A DNA stretch of 64,000 bases from Alternaria dauci (taxonomy: Eukaryota > Ascomycota > Dothideomycetes > Pleosporales > Pleosporaceae), in the NCBI RefSeq assembly GCF_042100115.1, contig NC_091279.1, positions 2,604,001 to 2,668,000 of the forward strand. The letters run 5' to 3'. Made by a program: the position numbers and the translations under genes. Each line of letters opens with the position of its first letter. Position 1 is the first letter of the stretch. Below the pieces are notes generated by a model that searched no databases, was not told the DNA's origin, and was given only the letters and a program-made list of their open reading frames with translations. This document shows, in pieces, positions 27,709 to 39,148 of the stretch.

Positions 27709-28749
27709 TATATAGTACCTAGTCCTTAAAGTCCTTATTATAGACCTCCTCTAAGTACTTATACCACTTATTAGTTATTATAGTACTAGTAACCTATATA
27801 TTATATATATACTAAACTTATATATCTTAAAAAAGAGTAAATAATATATTAGCTTTATTTATACCTTTACTAGCTAGTATAATAATAGTACTTATAAGGA
27901 GGACCTTAATAATAAATACTAGGTCCTTAAGTATATAGTTAAATTCTTTTTTAGTAAATTTATATAATAGGCTAAAGGATTAAATATAAGTTTAGAACTT
28001 ATACTTAAAGTTACTTTTAAGGGGGTTAATTTTAATAATAACTTTATACTTACTATACTACTTAATAGTAGCTACTATAGTTACTAAGAGGGTTACTTAG
28101 CCCTCTAAAACTAGGCCCTTTATACTTATAATAATATTATATATAATAACTTTATATTAGAGATATTATAGTTACTAGAGTTACTAGATATACTAGATAT
28201 ACTAGATATATTAGAGTATAGGAGTTAAGAGAAGAAAATTTAAGTTATTTAAATATTTCTTTATTCTTAAGTATAATAGTTATAAGCCTAAATATAAGCT
28301 ATAAACTATAATTTAAAAACTCCTCTTCCCCCTAAACTCTTCTTCTCCTTAATATTACTATAACTTTCTAGAACTACTTAGAGTTTAGGGCTTTAGCTTT
28401 AACCTATTTATTATTAAACTATATATAGCTATATATAGTAAAACTAAGTATTTAAGAAATATACCTTTATTATAATCTATTATAGTATCTTTTAATAGTA
28501 TTATACTTACGTCTTTTACTAGTATATTTATTATTTAAATAGTTATACTTAATTACGTAATTCTAAATCCTTAATTACCTTATTAATAGCTGCTATATTA
28601 GTAGTGTTGTGGTGCGTTGATGTTTGTGGGTGGTCTGGTGTTGCAGCTTGGCGCGTGCGCGGCCCGAAAGCGTGCGCGACGCGAGGGGTCACGTTAGAGC
28701 TGCACAAAATCAGTGTGGGAGATAGAACACCCCTGCGCATGTCAACGCC

Positions 28750-30321
28750 ATGAATCGCTCAAGGACCTTCAATTTTGTGAACTTAACGCACCCCGATGAT
28801 CTCAAGGATGAAAGCACGCAGCTGCGTATCCGAAGTCTAGCCATGACTGAGGTGGGAAAAGCACGAAGGAAGCCCAGAACGAAGCGAGAGCGCAACGAGA
28901 TCATCCTGGAGTTCCGTAGACCAGCGGAGAACAGAGTCGAAACTGGGCGCTTGGGTAGCGGACACACCGACCCTTTCAGTCCCTACCCGATCGATCTTGA
29001 TGACTCCGCTCGCACACTGGTCGCGAACAGTGGGTACAATGCTCTGACAGATTAGCCTTATCTCTGACTAGAGACAGTTTTCAGTCCAAATACCAATCAT
29101 GCGAGCCAGCTACTAGGCTCCTGGTATCCCGTTGGTCTCAGCAGCGCAGCATCTTTCCACCACGTTCTCGCCAATTCCCATAACTTCTTGTTTCAGAAGC
29201 TCCATGGCTTTTTCCCATCGGCGGATGACTATGTAGCTCTGGCCCATCGTCAAAGGGCATATCGTTGCACAAGTGAGATGATCAAAGATCCCACGAAGCA
29301 CAAGAGCGACGAAATGATTGGAGCCGTCGCAGCTATGATGAGTCATCTCGTATGCGCCCAGTCGGTTGCTCAAGCGAAGGCGTGTACTGATATGTCGCAG
29401 GCTTTGCTTGGCAGCTTTGGAGATGGGAATTGGGAGAAACATCGGAATGCGTTTGCTAGGATCATTAGGCTCAGAGGCGGCTATGACGCAGTCGACAAAG
29501 AATACCTTCGAATCACAATAACGTGGTGCGTCTTGACTCTCTTCGACTTTCGGTTCGTCGATATCAATCACTGACCAGGGCGAAATAGGGTCGATCTTAT
29601 AGGCTGTTTTGCTCAGGACATTCCTCCTATTGTTCCCATGCCAAGCAAGTGGAAAGCCGATTCCAAGTCTCCGCCAAATTCACCACGACCATCCAGCGCC
29701 ATATCGTTGGCATGGAAGCAACAACTACCTATGCAACTAGGTTGGATCTCAATATTCGACGACATAACGCAGTTGATTTCGCTAGATCAAGTATTTAATG
29801 TGAAACAACAAGTGCTGGCCAGCACGAGCGGGAGCTGGATGGAGCCGACTTTGTACCGACTATTGGCATTACGGCCGTTGCAAAGTAGCAACCGTCGTGA
29901 GCACGTGATAGAAGAAATATGTCGACTAGGCACCCTATTATTTCTCGCGCCGTTCTGGAGGATCCTAGGCCAGAACCCGGTCTGGACGGCGGCTATATCT
30001 CGCAACCTTCTCTTGGTCCTGATGAGGAATGATGTGGAATGGAATCAGTTGATCCCATTACTCATCTGGGCATTGTATCTGGCCGCCATCGAGACCAACG
30101 ATATAGCGGAGCGAGGTCAGCTTGTCTTCATGCTGTCTGTACACATGAGAGACATGCATCTGCAGGAGTGGGATGACATGATGCAAATCATCGAGGGGGT
30201 GTTGTGGGTTGAGAACGTTTTCGCAGGAAGCGACGAGCTGATCTGCAATGAAGTCATGCAGATTGTGAATCACAAGCCTTTAGCCAATACCTCGGTAGAA
30301 GCTGTACCTACTCTGCTCTGA
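28750..30321 (+). CDS. Fungal_trans_2-type regulator-like protein (no zinc cluster seen)
   Basis: Three exons, 28750-29033, 29085-29525 and 29589-30321, with GT-AG introns of 51 and 63 bp that keep frame, give 485 residues without a stop. The N terminus (RTFNFVNLTHPDDLKDE, then a basic run KARRKPRTKRER) and segments such as SWYPVGLSSAASFH, WEKHRNAFARIIRLRGGYD and DIPPIVPMPSKW match a widespread family of fungal proteins classed with fungal-specific transcription factor domains. No Zn2Cys6 cluster is visible, so direct DNA binding is unproven. The start codon is the first ATG of the conserved N terminus. It lies only about 210 bp from the RIP-saturated block yet shows no damage. The role is inferred from family resemblance only. 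Confidence 0.85.
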
Positions 30322-30953
30322 GAGTACCGGCACGATATCGAAGAGGAGCAGGCTTAATTCAGATAGTGGACACCACTGCCATGCCGACGTTTGATCGAAG
30401 ACACTGGCCGCCGCCATAATCTTGGCCAACAATGTCAGACTGACCTCGTCGCTCAAAGCTAGTTGAGCGCACTGCTGGACGTGTCGAGTCCCTGAGGATC
30501 TCCCAGACCGAGGCAGGACGGTGGAGGCTATCCTACCGGTATTCATTGGGACAAAGGCCACGCGTGGAATGGGACGTACTACATGGCGCCACGGGCTTTG
30601 GCTAGGCCGTCCAAAGCTGAACTGATTCAGCTCATGCGAAGTCCGAATTATCGCGCCGAAGTACCTCTTCGCGATTGCGTAAACGTCTTCGATGTATGGT
30701 TCCGCGGACGAAGTGAGGTGCTTACAGACTTTTGGAGCTGATGGGTTTAAAAATCGCAGGAGTCCGAATTTCTGGGCATGTGCGGACACTCTCCCATTAT
30801 GAAGCATATGGAGACATGGTCATATTCATCCCCATCGGCCTGATCACAATCTGTGATGGGAACCTTTCTATCTGTCCTCCACTTCTCATCGTGCACTTTC
30901 TCGTATTTGGATACAATCTCATCTAAGAAGCGACGGTACGTATCCTTGTCCAA
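30280..30953 (-). CDS. Possible hypothetical protein, convergent with the regulator; maybe broken
   Basis: Two overlapping minus-strand frames look coding-like. 30953-30747 begins MDKDTYRRFLDEIV and is charged. 30807-30280 contains SSAEPYIEDVYAIAKRYFG. They overlap by about 60 bp in different frames, so a single protein needs a frameshift or an unseen intron. The second frame overlaps the regulator stop by about 40 bp. I recognise no family. It could be a decayed gene, or chance open frames in GC-normal DNA. Confidence 0.3.
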
Positions 30954-30986
30954 GGGAGCAGACTTGTCGTCAATTCTAGCGCTATC

Positions 30987-31072
30987 AATTCATATATCAA
31001 TCCATATCAATATCAGTGTTCTAATCCATATCAATACATACCTTATCAATTCAATACATATCAATCCATACG
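30987..31072. repeat. Degenerate TATCAAT tandem tract
   Basis: About eight copies of a TATCAAT-type word, spaced 9-15 bp, upstream of the hAT fragment. It may be part of the transposon's subterminal repeats, but no terminal inverted repeat was found. Confidence 0.6.
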
Positions 31073-31190
31073 CACGGAATCACGTGAAGCGTGAAACCAC
31101 ATTTTTTTACGCGTTTGCCCCACAATCGAATGTTGAAATCTCTTCTGTCTCATACTCTATACGGCCATCACCACCGCTTTGATAGCCAAT

Positions 31191-31640
31191 ATGGCTTCCT
31201 TTACTGACGGGGGCGGCCTCAATCAGTCAATGCGAACTACGCCTCCCTCCCCACTGTCTATGTCATCAATGACACCTACTCCCAGTGCGATTACGACACC
31301 CACTCCTAGCGTCTTCTCCCTACTCAATCACTGGCCGTCTGCTCCACAAGCTAGTACAGATACTGCTAAGAAGACAAAGAGGCGTGCGGATCCAACCTGG
31401 CGTCATTATCGAGAGCCAAAGGGAGGAGAACAAACGGAAGCAAGCGATGGACAATCATTAATGTACTGCACACTCTGCAACTCAAGGCCAATCTACTTTA
31501 CAGCTATTAGTGGTATTGCACGAAAGCACTTCAATGCAAAGCATCAGATTCAAGTAAAAGTTGGTGAGTTGAAGGGCAAGAAAGCACGTCAAAATTTCAA
31601 ATTGCCCTCGGCATCTCATTCCCACACGCTACAAAGAAGA
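31191..31640 (+). pseudogene. Truncated hAT-type transposase N terminus (BED zinc finger)
   Basis: From ATG 31191 (MASFTDGGG) a Ser/Thr/Pro-rich leader of about 60 residues is followed by DPTWRHYREPKGGE and a BED-type finger: CTLC ... H(x4)H in RKHFNAKHQI. That arrangement is typical of the start of fungal hAT transposases. After about 31620 the frame runs into sequence antisense to the neighbouring GST gene and ends. The dimerisation and catalytic domains are absent, so this is a fragment. It is not RIP-saturated. A domesticated short zinc-finger protein is possible but unsupported. Confidence 0.65.
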
Positions 31641-31682
31641 GGGTTCCATTCCTTGGGCATTCCTAAGCCATTTGAGAGGACT

Positions 31683-32397
31683 CTACCTTTTTGGTCCATC
31701 GTCTACAATCTTCTTGATAGACACTCGGTTGTTCAACCGCGCAAGCCAGCCAGCAACTGCTCTGAATTCGCTCACATCCACCTTGTCCTTCAGCACGGTA
31801 TTTGTAGCGTTCTGCCAAGGGACAAATGCCAGATCGGCAAACGAAAACTTGTTTCCCACCAACCATGGCCCATCCTCGTCCTGCTCTTGCCTTTTCAAAT
31901 GGCTGTCTAAAACAGAAGTCACGCGCTCAATCTCTCTGTAGTATCGAGTTTGCGCACTAGGTATCTGCTCTGGGTGATATACGAGGAACCACATAGCTTG
32001 CCCGTAGTATGGACCCTGCCCTTTTGAACATTCAGTAACAGACCACAAGAGGGATCAGTCGTAGCGTACCGCTAACTTGGAAGTAAAGCCATTGCTTAGC
32101 AAGGTAGTATTCGTCACTTCCTTGCGGAAAGCTCAGCCTGTGCTGCCTGTCGTACTTGTCGACCAAGTACTCAATGATGGCGCCCGATTCCCAGAGCGTA
32201 AGATTAGTATTGGGGTCGTAAATTGCTGGCACTCGGCCATTGGGGTTGATCGCCAGATATTCAGGTGTCTTCAAATCTGGAAAGGGCTTGTCGATGGCTT
32301 CGTAGGCGAGATCCAGCTCCTCGCACAGCATGCGAATCTTCGGGGGGTTAGGACCATGTTTTCCGTAAATGACTATGGGTTTCAGAGAAATAGACAT
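31683..32397 (-). CDS. Glutathione S-transferase, Ure2p/GST-like
   Basis: Exon 1 is 32397-32070 and exon 2 is 32020-31683, with a 49-bp GTACGC...AAAAG intron; together 221 residues. N-terminal thioredoxin fold: IVIYGKHGPNPPKIR, NPNGRVPAIYD and WESGAIIEYL (the glutathione-binding ESGAI motif). The C-terminal all-helical domain has QWLYFQVSGQGPYYGQA and FSFADLAFVPW. Length and order match fungal Ure2-like GSTs that conjugate glutathione to electrophiles. The intron falls in the SGQGP motif and both exons are open. The stop is about 45 bp from the truncated hAT fragment, so the insertion or deletion that made that fragment ended just short of this gene. Confidence 0.94.
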
Positions 32398-33982
32398 TTC
32401 GACTTCAGCGATTGAAAGATCAAGAAGGTTGGAGGCTTGTTTGATTTGCTATCGGGTCACTGTAGATTTATCGGTGGGGCTTCACCATTCACAAATCTTC
32501 CTTTTACACTGTCCGAAGAATCGCAGGCCATGAAAGAGCGGATACGGCCGGAGATTACGGTACTTCGCTCTCTGGTGTCACCCGAAAGGCCGACTTAACA
32601 ATTCAAATGGCTATATCGGAGCCACCACAGTCTCACGGTGCAGTCTTTGCGGCTGGGCTACGCATAACTCCGAGAATCTTCGGTCCAGTCGCTAATCACT
32701 TCTGTCCATCCGGACGAGATTAGGCAAAGAGATGACTGGAAATATCTCTCGCCGTTGATTTGCAGCGCACCGATCTAGATGCAGCCTAGGGATCGTAGGA
32801 GCCGAAACAACACGCTCACCATACGTACGCCTTGCGCTGCTGTGCTTCTAGGCTTGTAGGCTAGTAAGACCTTCTGGCACTGCTTGCTTGGCCATGTTCT
32901 ATGTCATCACGACGAGGACGAACATACGTTCGTGGGTATTTCATCCAGTTCCTTGTCCGTATTTGTCAGATTCGACGGCGGAGTTAATTACAGACGAAAG
33001 TCCTAAACCCAGTAGTGGCTTAGAGTGACGGCAACATTGCGTCTCAAAATCGTATATGTCCGAACTAGTCTACTTGTCACATTTCCTTTGCACGTCGATC
33101 CAAGACAGGTGATGTCCTGGTGCATGACTTGGCTGCAAGACGAGTCCTGCTTCATGTAGACATCGTGATATGGCTTAGCACGAAGTGAAGCAGAGGTGTT
33201 TCCTGGTCTCGAGTTTCAGCTTGCCAGCCAAGAAGCCGAGATTTTGACAAGGAACAACCAAGACTCACCCTGCCCAACTTGAAAACAATGCACCCCCTTG
33301 TCCAGACCCGCAAAATACACTAGGCCGCTTATTCGTTGTCTAGTCTCGCATATGCATGTCATCCCTGCTACTCTTTCCTAAATAGTACAGCGTTATTACG
33401 TCAGCATAACATGCTTGCTCTTAGCATAATCTAGCTTCCGTTAGTACCCCTAAAGAGAACCTAGTAGCAGCCCTTAGATTACATAAAAGAGACTAGGACC
33501 TAAGGACTGTAAAAGTGTTATAGGCGCACGTAAGCGGCACTAATATAAATCTGTGTACTAAGACTAGGGCTAACTTCTTAACTAGTTGCTGCTTCTTAAG
33601 ACCATACCTAGCTATATAATTACTAGGATGTTGGCTTTAAAGGCAAGGTTAGTTAAAACACTGTGACGACACGTTGACCTGATACAATCACTTTCTACCT
33701 CGGGCTCGTACTGCTAGCACGAGCGAAGAAGCGTGTCTGTTCACGAGTCTGGATGTTCACCTCACTCAGGAAAGACAGATTCTAGCTAGATTTGCTGCTC
33801 TTGTTGCAGTCTAAACCGCAGTCCAGAATGAACATCTGGCTTGACTAGGCTGGGCAAAAAGATCAAAGGATGCTGCGGCGTTATCAGCAGAGGCGGCTGC
33901 CAAGACGCTGATCGACTTGGTTGATCTTGTATCGGCGATAGATGAAACTCTTCTGGATATCTAGATACAAATATAGGTCTTG
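32398..33982. other. Intergenic region with a small RIP-like relic
   Basis: No gene recognised. 33390-33660 is enriched in TA steps and CTAG words like the RIP blocks, and may be a short decayed repeat. The rest has gene-like composition without a convincing ORF; the minus-strand frame at 33786-33986 is short and unsupported. Confidence 0.45.
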
Positions 33983-34384
33983 TCATACGCTTATTACGCT
34001 ATGCCATACGCAGGCTTGAATCCAGTCGTCAAATTCGAACTTTCTATTTCTGACCTCTATGTGCTCTAATTTGTGTACAACAGTTCCTTTATTCATGTCA
34101 GAGGCGACTGCAAACGAATTCGATCGCGTGATAGCTGCTATCTCCACATGTAATGGAGCAGGTGGTGCTAGCCTAAATAAGAAAGTGCGCCGTCGATGTG
34201 CGGAATGAAGCCGCCGCTTTTCCGGTTCGGAAGCTGTACCTACCACCCTTGCCGTCACCAAAACCGTTGCAACAGGCTCAAGCAACGACACGTTGTCTTC
34301 GTACTTTACGCAGTGAATAGCCTCGATAGTGTATCCTGAGCAGCTCAGAAAAACGCGTTTGATCACCGTGAGATCTGCCCACAC
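33983..34384 (-). CDS. Hypothetical small protein
   Basis: 133-codon open frame (MWADLTVIKRVFL...VWHSVISV), divergent from the bZIP gene. A GTAGGT...TTTAG stretch inside it could be a short intron (about 34160-34236), which would remove the basic RRLHSAHRRRTF segment and leave roughly 108 residues. No domain recognised; coding status uncertain. Confidence 0.35.
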   Translation of the reverse strand: MWADLTVIKRVFLSCSGYTIEAIHCVKYEDNVSLLEPVATVLVTARVVGTASEPEKRRLHSAHRRRTFLFRLAPPAPLHVEIAAITRSNSFAVASDMNKGTVVHKLEHIEVRNRKFEFDDWIQACVWHSVISV

Positions 34385-34586
34385 CTGAGTAGCGTTGAAC
34401 GTGCTTTATTAAGCAAACCTGACCCTTGCCTTCCGCTCCTTCAAGCAGACTCACACTGGGCAGGAATTTCTTGATTTCATCCTCTTTCCCTCTCCTCGCC
34501 CAGTTTCAAGTCTCCCTAGCCTGTCTACCCCGCAACACAACCCGCACGACTGCGTAGCAGCGCACACTCTCAGGAGTACCAGCAGC

Positions 34587-35679
34587 ATGGATATGGCAGT
34601 CAAAAGAGAAGTCGACAAGCCATTGAAACTCAGAAGAAGCTGCGGCTGCAGCAAGGAGAGCCTCACGCTTACCCTACACCAACGGAAAGCGCGGAATCGG
34701 GCAACGTACGTATCCCCCCTTCCTGTTTTCTGTTTATTGCTTCTCTCCCCGATGCGAATACCAACGAAGATGTAGACAGCGTGCGTGTCGCGAGCGCACA
34801 GACCGACATATACGCAATTTGGAGATCAAGCTATCTGCTTTGGAAAAAAGCACGCAACTTCTTCGTTCCGAAAATGAGCGGCTGCGACTTGCACTGCAGG
34901 GTGCCTACAACGAGAACAGAATCATGCATGCCACATACATGCAGCGTAGATTTCTGTCGCGACTAGCAAGTGTGCCCAATGCCTTGCCAGGTACCTATCT
35001 GCCAGACGGTAACAGTGCGGGCGATGACTGTACTGTCCAACCAAGCAAGAAAAGCAGCGTCGTCAAAGCTCCCGATCAAGTGCACGCTACCTCCGGCCAC
35101 GGAAGGCAAAGCAACGGAATCCCAGCAGCACGGGCCGAGGATCTCATTCAAGCACATCCATTTGTGAACCAGGGGCTCGGCGACATCGAAGATCTCTATG
35201 AGCGATTGAAGAGAGTGGCAAAGTTTGATAGGCACGACCTTCTTGGGAAGGTTCAATTCGTCAGACAATCAGAAGGTTGAGACTGGGAGCAAGGGCGATC
35301 TTGTGTGATAATCTCGCAGCGGGCCTTACGTGCATCGCCATTTTTCTTGTTTGATATCGTTTGTTCACGCCTCGACCCTGGCTACGACTGGTATTTCTAC
35401 TCACCCCGTCTAGGGGGTGATAGAGGAATCGCTCTTGAGCGCATCCGAAGTTCAATGCTGCTCTCAGCTGCTTGTGATGACCACGATTTCAGTGCTTGCC
35501 GACTCGTCGACGGATTGATCACGAGGATGGATATGAAGCTATGGAGTGGTCAAGTTCTTCTCGAATATGATATCCGCATCTCTACTCGCAGCCTCCACCG
35601 TCGGCTCTTGATTTCCAACAAGTTTGAAACTAATTCGCCGAGCTTATTCAAGCCTTACGTTCCAAGTACAACAGACTAG
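34587..35679 (+). CDS. AP-1-like bZIP transcription factor; in-frame TGA or second intron at 35278
   Basis: Exon 1 is 34587-34705 and exon 2 starts at 34776, with a 70-bp GTACGT...TGTAG intron that splits the basic region exactly. The joined residues read RKARNRATQRACRERTDRHI (NxxxQxxxRxR DNA-contact pattern), followed by a leucine-zipper-like coil (LEIKLSALEKSTQLLRSENE). The first frame closes at TGA 35278-35280 after 207 residues, but the same frame continues open to 35679 with coding-like sequence (LDPGYDWYFYSP, RLWSG-like KLWSGQ). Either a 45-bp intron (GTTGAG...CGCAG, about 35275-35319) removes the TGA, or the gene has a nonsense mutation. The total would be about 325-340 residues. A decayed paralogue lies at about 47455-48060. 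Role: stress or metabolism regulator by family; targets unknown. Confidence 0.8.
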
Positions 35680-36578
35680 AAGCGCTCCAAGGCTCAGTAC
35701 TTGAAATAAGCGTAGATATAGGAGGCTGACGTATGTTTCGGGACCTCTTCTTTGATACACGGATTCAATTGACACATGAAACTCAATTCGACGCTCTACC
35801 GCCGCGGTGCACGTATGAAAAAGTACGCCTCGGAAAATTCGCAACTGACAACCACCTCATGACCGTAGGATTACCGATAACGACTTTTCGACACTACGAC
35901 TTCCCCAGAGCACATTCACAAGCACCTCGGGTGGCGGCCACGGATACAGTAATCGCCACGTAAATCCTGGAAAGACAACTTCGTCCCGTGACTCTGCTCT
36001 GAGTCATGCTGAACTCCAACGATGCAGAACTGAATGCGCTCTATCATTAATCTGTAGTGTAAAGGATTTCACACTTCCGTTGATCTCTCATAAATTGCAG
36101 CCTGGAGTTACCTAGGGCACCTTGACTAGATACTGGACATCATGGTCCGCCGTCTGGTTCATCCAAAAATAGTATAGTACCTTGATAGAGCATCGATCAA
36201 GCATAGTGACTTTCTATTTTGGAATTTACCACGCCAACACGATGAGCTTCATCCCCAAAGTCATGAGCTATAGGAATATGCGATACTTACGCCGAGAATC
36301 TGCTACCACATCAAACCTCTCATCTCCCTACTATCATTCTTTGGATCTACTTTGTCCATGACCAGTCTTCCACCTCAAAGCTGGCACCTCATCCGCTTAC
36401 GTAGCACGAGCATGAAAACGGGGCTTGGAAGACAGATATTCTTTAGAAAAGCAGTACGGACAGAACGACTTCAATAATTCGGAATTTTGGCATCTACTAA
36501 TGGGTCAACTATAAACTGACACATGTCCTAAGAAGCAGGAAGCGACCCGGAATCCTCGGTGCCTCTCATTGTGCCTTG
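35680..36578. other. Intergenic region
   Basis: Contains short open frames (35733-35963 plus; 36505-36578 and beyond, antisense to the oxidoreductase) that lack family features. No repeat or RNA gene recognised. Confidence 0.5.
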
Positions 36579-37677
36579 TTAATCGAGTTTGACGACTAGT
36601 TTTTGCCCACTGACACCCTTCTTGAGGGCATCCATGGCACTCTGCAGACCAGTAAGACCTCCCTCTACGATTTGAAGCTTTGGGCTTGGTACTATTGAAC
36701 CGTCTTTCAGCGCCGATGGAAGGAACGTATGGAAAAGCCAAGTTGCGATATCCTTTCTGGTAGTCCAAATGTTCTCCCCAGATACAGACAACAACTCTAT
36801 TCCGTCCGGCTGCATCTCGCTCTCCGGCCAAGGAAGTACGTGTGCGAGTTTGCTGCCCTGCCCTCCTGATCTGGACAGGACCTCAGCAGTGGCCTTGACT
36901 GTTGTCGCCTCCGAGACGACGTCCAGAGCGCGGCGAATGGGTTGTCCGGCACGCTTTGCTGCGTCGATGATATCCTCCACAACAGTAAGTGAGCGATAAT
37001 CAAAAAGCTTGCTAGCTCCAAGAGACCTGAGATATTCGTGATGGCCCGGGCTTGCGACAGCGTAGACACTCAAGCCCACTAGACGTGCAAACTGAATGGC
37101 TAGGGAGCCAAGGCCTGATGCACCGCCCCATATGAGAATTGACCCTGAACTCTTCTCCGCAGGCTCGGATGTCGGGAGAGGAAGACCGAGGTCACTGAAC
37201 AGAGCAATGCTGGAAGTAGCAACAGTCATGGGAAGCATGGCGCCGTGCTCGAAGTCCATGTGGTTGGGGATCTTCGCGGTAGTCACAGCTGGCAAGACAG
37301 TGTATGTTTGAAACGCTGAATTGTCCAACTTGCCAGAGGAGAATCCGTCTGCGAAGCCGAGGACGCGGTCTCCTTTCTTGAAGTCTGTGACATCGGGGCC
37401 AACCGCTACAACGACACCGCTGACGTCTAGTAACATGTGTAAGCAGCAGCCTCTGGATCACAACGTCCAAGTACATACCGCTTCCGAGAATGGTCGGGTA
37501 ACTGGGAATTGCAAATCCCCAGTTCTGTCTCTTCCAGTCGACTGGATTGACAGCGATAGCATGATTACGGACCAAGACTTGCCCTGAGCCTGGAGTGGGA
37601 ATTGGACGCTCTTCAATGACCAAAGGGGTTGCCATAGCATGCAGAATCGCCGCCAGGTTCTTGGTCGCCTCAGACAT
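36579..37677 (-). CDS. Zinc-independent MDR oxidoreductase (quinone/enoyl reductase-like)
   Basis: Exon 1 is 37677-37479 and exon 2 is 37426-36579, with a 52-bp GTATGT...ACTAG intron; together 348 residues. GroES-like N-terminal domain: VLVRNHAIAVNPVDWKRQ, ILGSDVSGVV and VGPDVTDFKKGDRVLG. Rossmann domain: ILIWGGASGLGSLAIQFAR (NADPH-binding GxxGxxG variant), then YRSLTVVEDI and, near the C terminus, SPKLQIVEGGLTGLQ. The structural-zinc cysteine cluster of true alcohol dehydrogenases is absent. This fits fungal ToxD-like or trans-acting enoyl reductases and quinone reductases. No PKS neighbour is present, so a stand-alone detoxifying or redox role is as likely as secondary metabolism. Confidence 0.93.
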
Positions 37678-37890
37678 TTTGAATACTCAAGTGGAAGATG
37701 GTAGATGTGGCCGTATGTCTTGATCGCGTTGATGTATCGTTGGTCCTTTGAAGAAGCGTCAACCTTGGATTAAATACAGGGGGGTGCTTTGCCCTCGGGA
37801 TTTTCCGAACTAGCGCCACTTTGTAAGCACCGGTCGCGTATCCACGCTACTTGCGCTCAAAGCTTGTTTTTATTTATAAGCGCTAGCATA

Positions 37891-38184
37891 TCACCAGTCT
37901 ACCAAATATTGTTCGTATAAGCTGAAAATGGTTGGTCGCACGCAGCCATAGCGGACTCCAGGGTCTCGACGCAAAATGGTGAAGGGTACTCCGGTAGGAA
38001 CCGGGTACTTGTGGCGCCAGTCACGATGCATAGCCTGCGCTGGGATATAGGGGAGTTCTTGATTATTGTTGTGGTCAATCAAACGCGACACAAGAATGCG
38101 ACCAGCCCGTTTGCATTCCCTTATTGCTAGTTCTCCCTTGGATGGATATCTCAGCAAGCGACAAATGTGCAATTCGCACGACAT
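37891..38184 (-). CDS. Hypothetical 97-residue ORF
   Basis: MSCELHICRLLRYPSKGELAI ... ending YLVDW. No domain, signal peptide or membrane segment recognised. It is open and of plausible composition but unsupported by any other evidence. Confidence 0.25.
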   Translation of the reverse strand: MSCELHICRLLRYPSKGELAIRECKRAGRILVSRLIDHNNNQELPYIPAQAMHRDWRHKYPVPTGVPFTILRRDPGVRYGCVRPTIFSLYEQYLVDW

Positions 38185-39148
38185 TCAATTAAAAAGCCGT
38201 TTGAAGGGCACCTGCGACTCACTCAATGTGTTTCTATTGAGTATCGGATTGGAAGGACGATGCAAGACGCTCTTTCGCCACGTCACGGAGAGGACGAAGT
38301 CAGTTCCACCGTCCTCGCCTTAGGCCATTACCCATCGAGCTGAAAATTTGTCGGGCCGATTGATTGCAAATCCCTCTAGATAAAGCGATACGTCACAGTT
38401 GCAGCGAAGGAGTTATGTGTGTTCAGCCCAAGTGGTTTGCGTTGATCAGATTGCTGTACTTCCTGCTGAATTGGTAGATGGACCACGGCTAACGGATTGA
38501 CTCAAATGACGATGGCTGCCAGGGCGCACGTGAGGAGACTGTCGCATCTCGAGCCTACCCTGGCTAGGTTTTGGACATAGTATGGCTAAACAGTCACGGT
38601 TCCGAGGATGCCAATAACATGTGAATGTCAAACTCAGCTACATTTGTTGTTTGAAAAACGCATCTCACAAGTACGCAGCGAGGGAATTTTAGTCCAGACA
38701 TGGGTAGCTTCTCCACTCATAGGAGGTCCTGATGGGATAACTAACCTTAGCTTTGAAGTTATCTAGTACGAACGATTTATGGAATCAGCATTGTGACCCT
38801 TAGAAAGAAGTTCCGATATAACACAGGCGCAGAGTTCGTATAGGGAGGCGCTTGCATGGTCGCAGTATCACAAGCGCATGTCTCTCCATCTTCGCGTATC
38901 TTTTCAAACAATCAAGATCAAATTGGAGCAACTAAGATCATCTGCTTGGGGTCTATTTCGTGGTTCTCTTCATCCTTGATCCTTCCTATCTACATAATAT
39001 CACACTTGCTCGGCAATCCACACACACCTTCGCCAGCTTTCTTCTTCTGCGAGCCCTCGGACTCTTGCAGACGCGTTGTCACTGGCCCGCGGTGGTTTTG
39101 TGATTTCGTGGCCACACCTTGGGGTTTGCCTGCAATGGTGCCGCCTAG
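38185..39148. other. Intergenic region
   Basis: Nothing recognised beyond short chance frames. The plus-strand frame at 38856-39179 overlaps the end of the quinone reductase gene and looks like a shadow. Confidence 0.5.

Larger units (their letters stand above)
25830..28538 (-). mobile_element. D3: inverted D copy, split by E2
   Basis: Minus-orientation copy of the D element: 28538 down to 27723, then 26337 down to 25830, with E2 between. Its 5' 290 bp (28250-28538) are the reverse complement of 5742-6025. Its 3' end is a G-run, read on the plus strand as ccccccctaggcc. Flanks ataattatctactta (25815-25829) and atagttatactta (28539-28551) look like a decayed TSD: one substitution and a 2-bp indel. 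It contains the same conceptual Gln/Leu-alternating tract as D1, on the minus strand. No intact ORF. Confidence 0.78.

Noticed and set aside
35733..35963. 76-codon frame after the bZIP gene
   Set aside because: Out of frame with the bZIP C-terminal region and without a splice link or motif.
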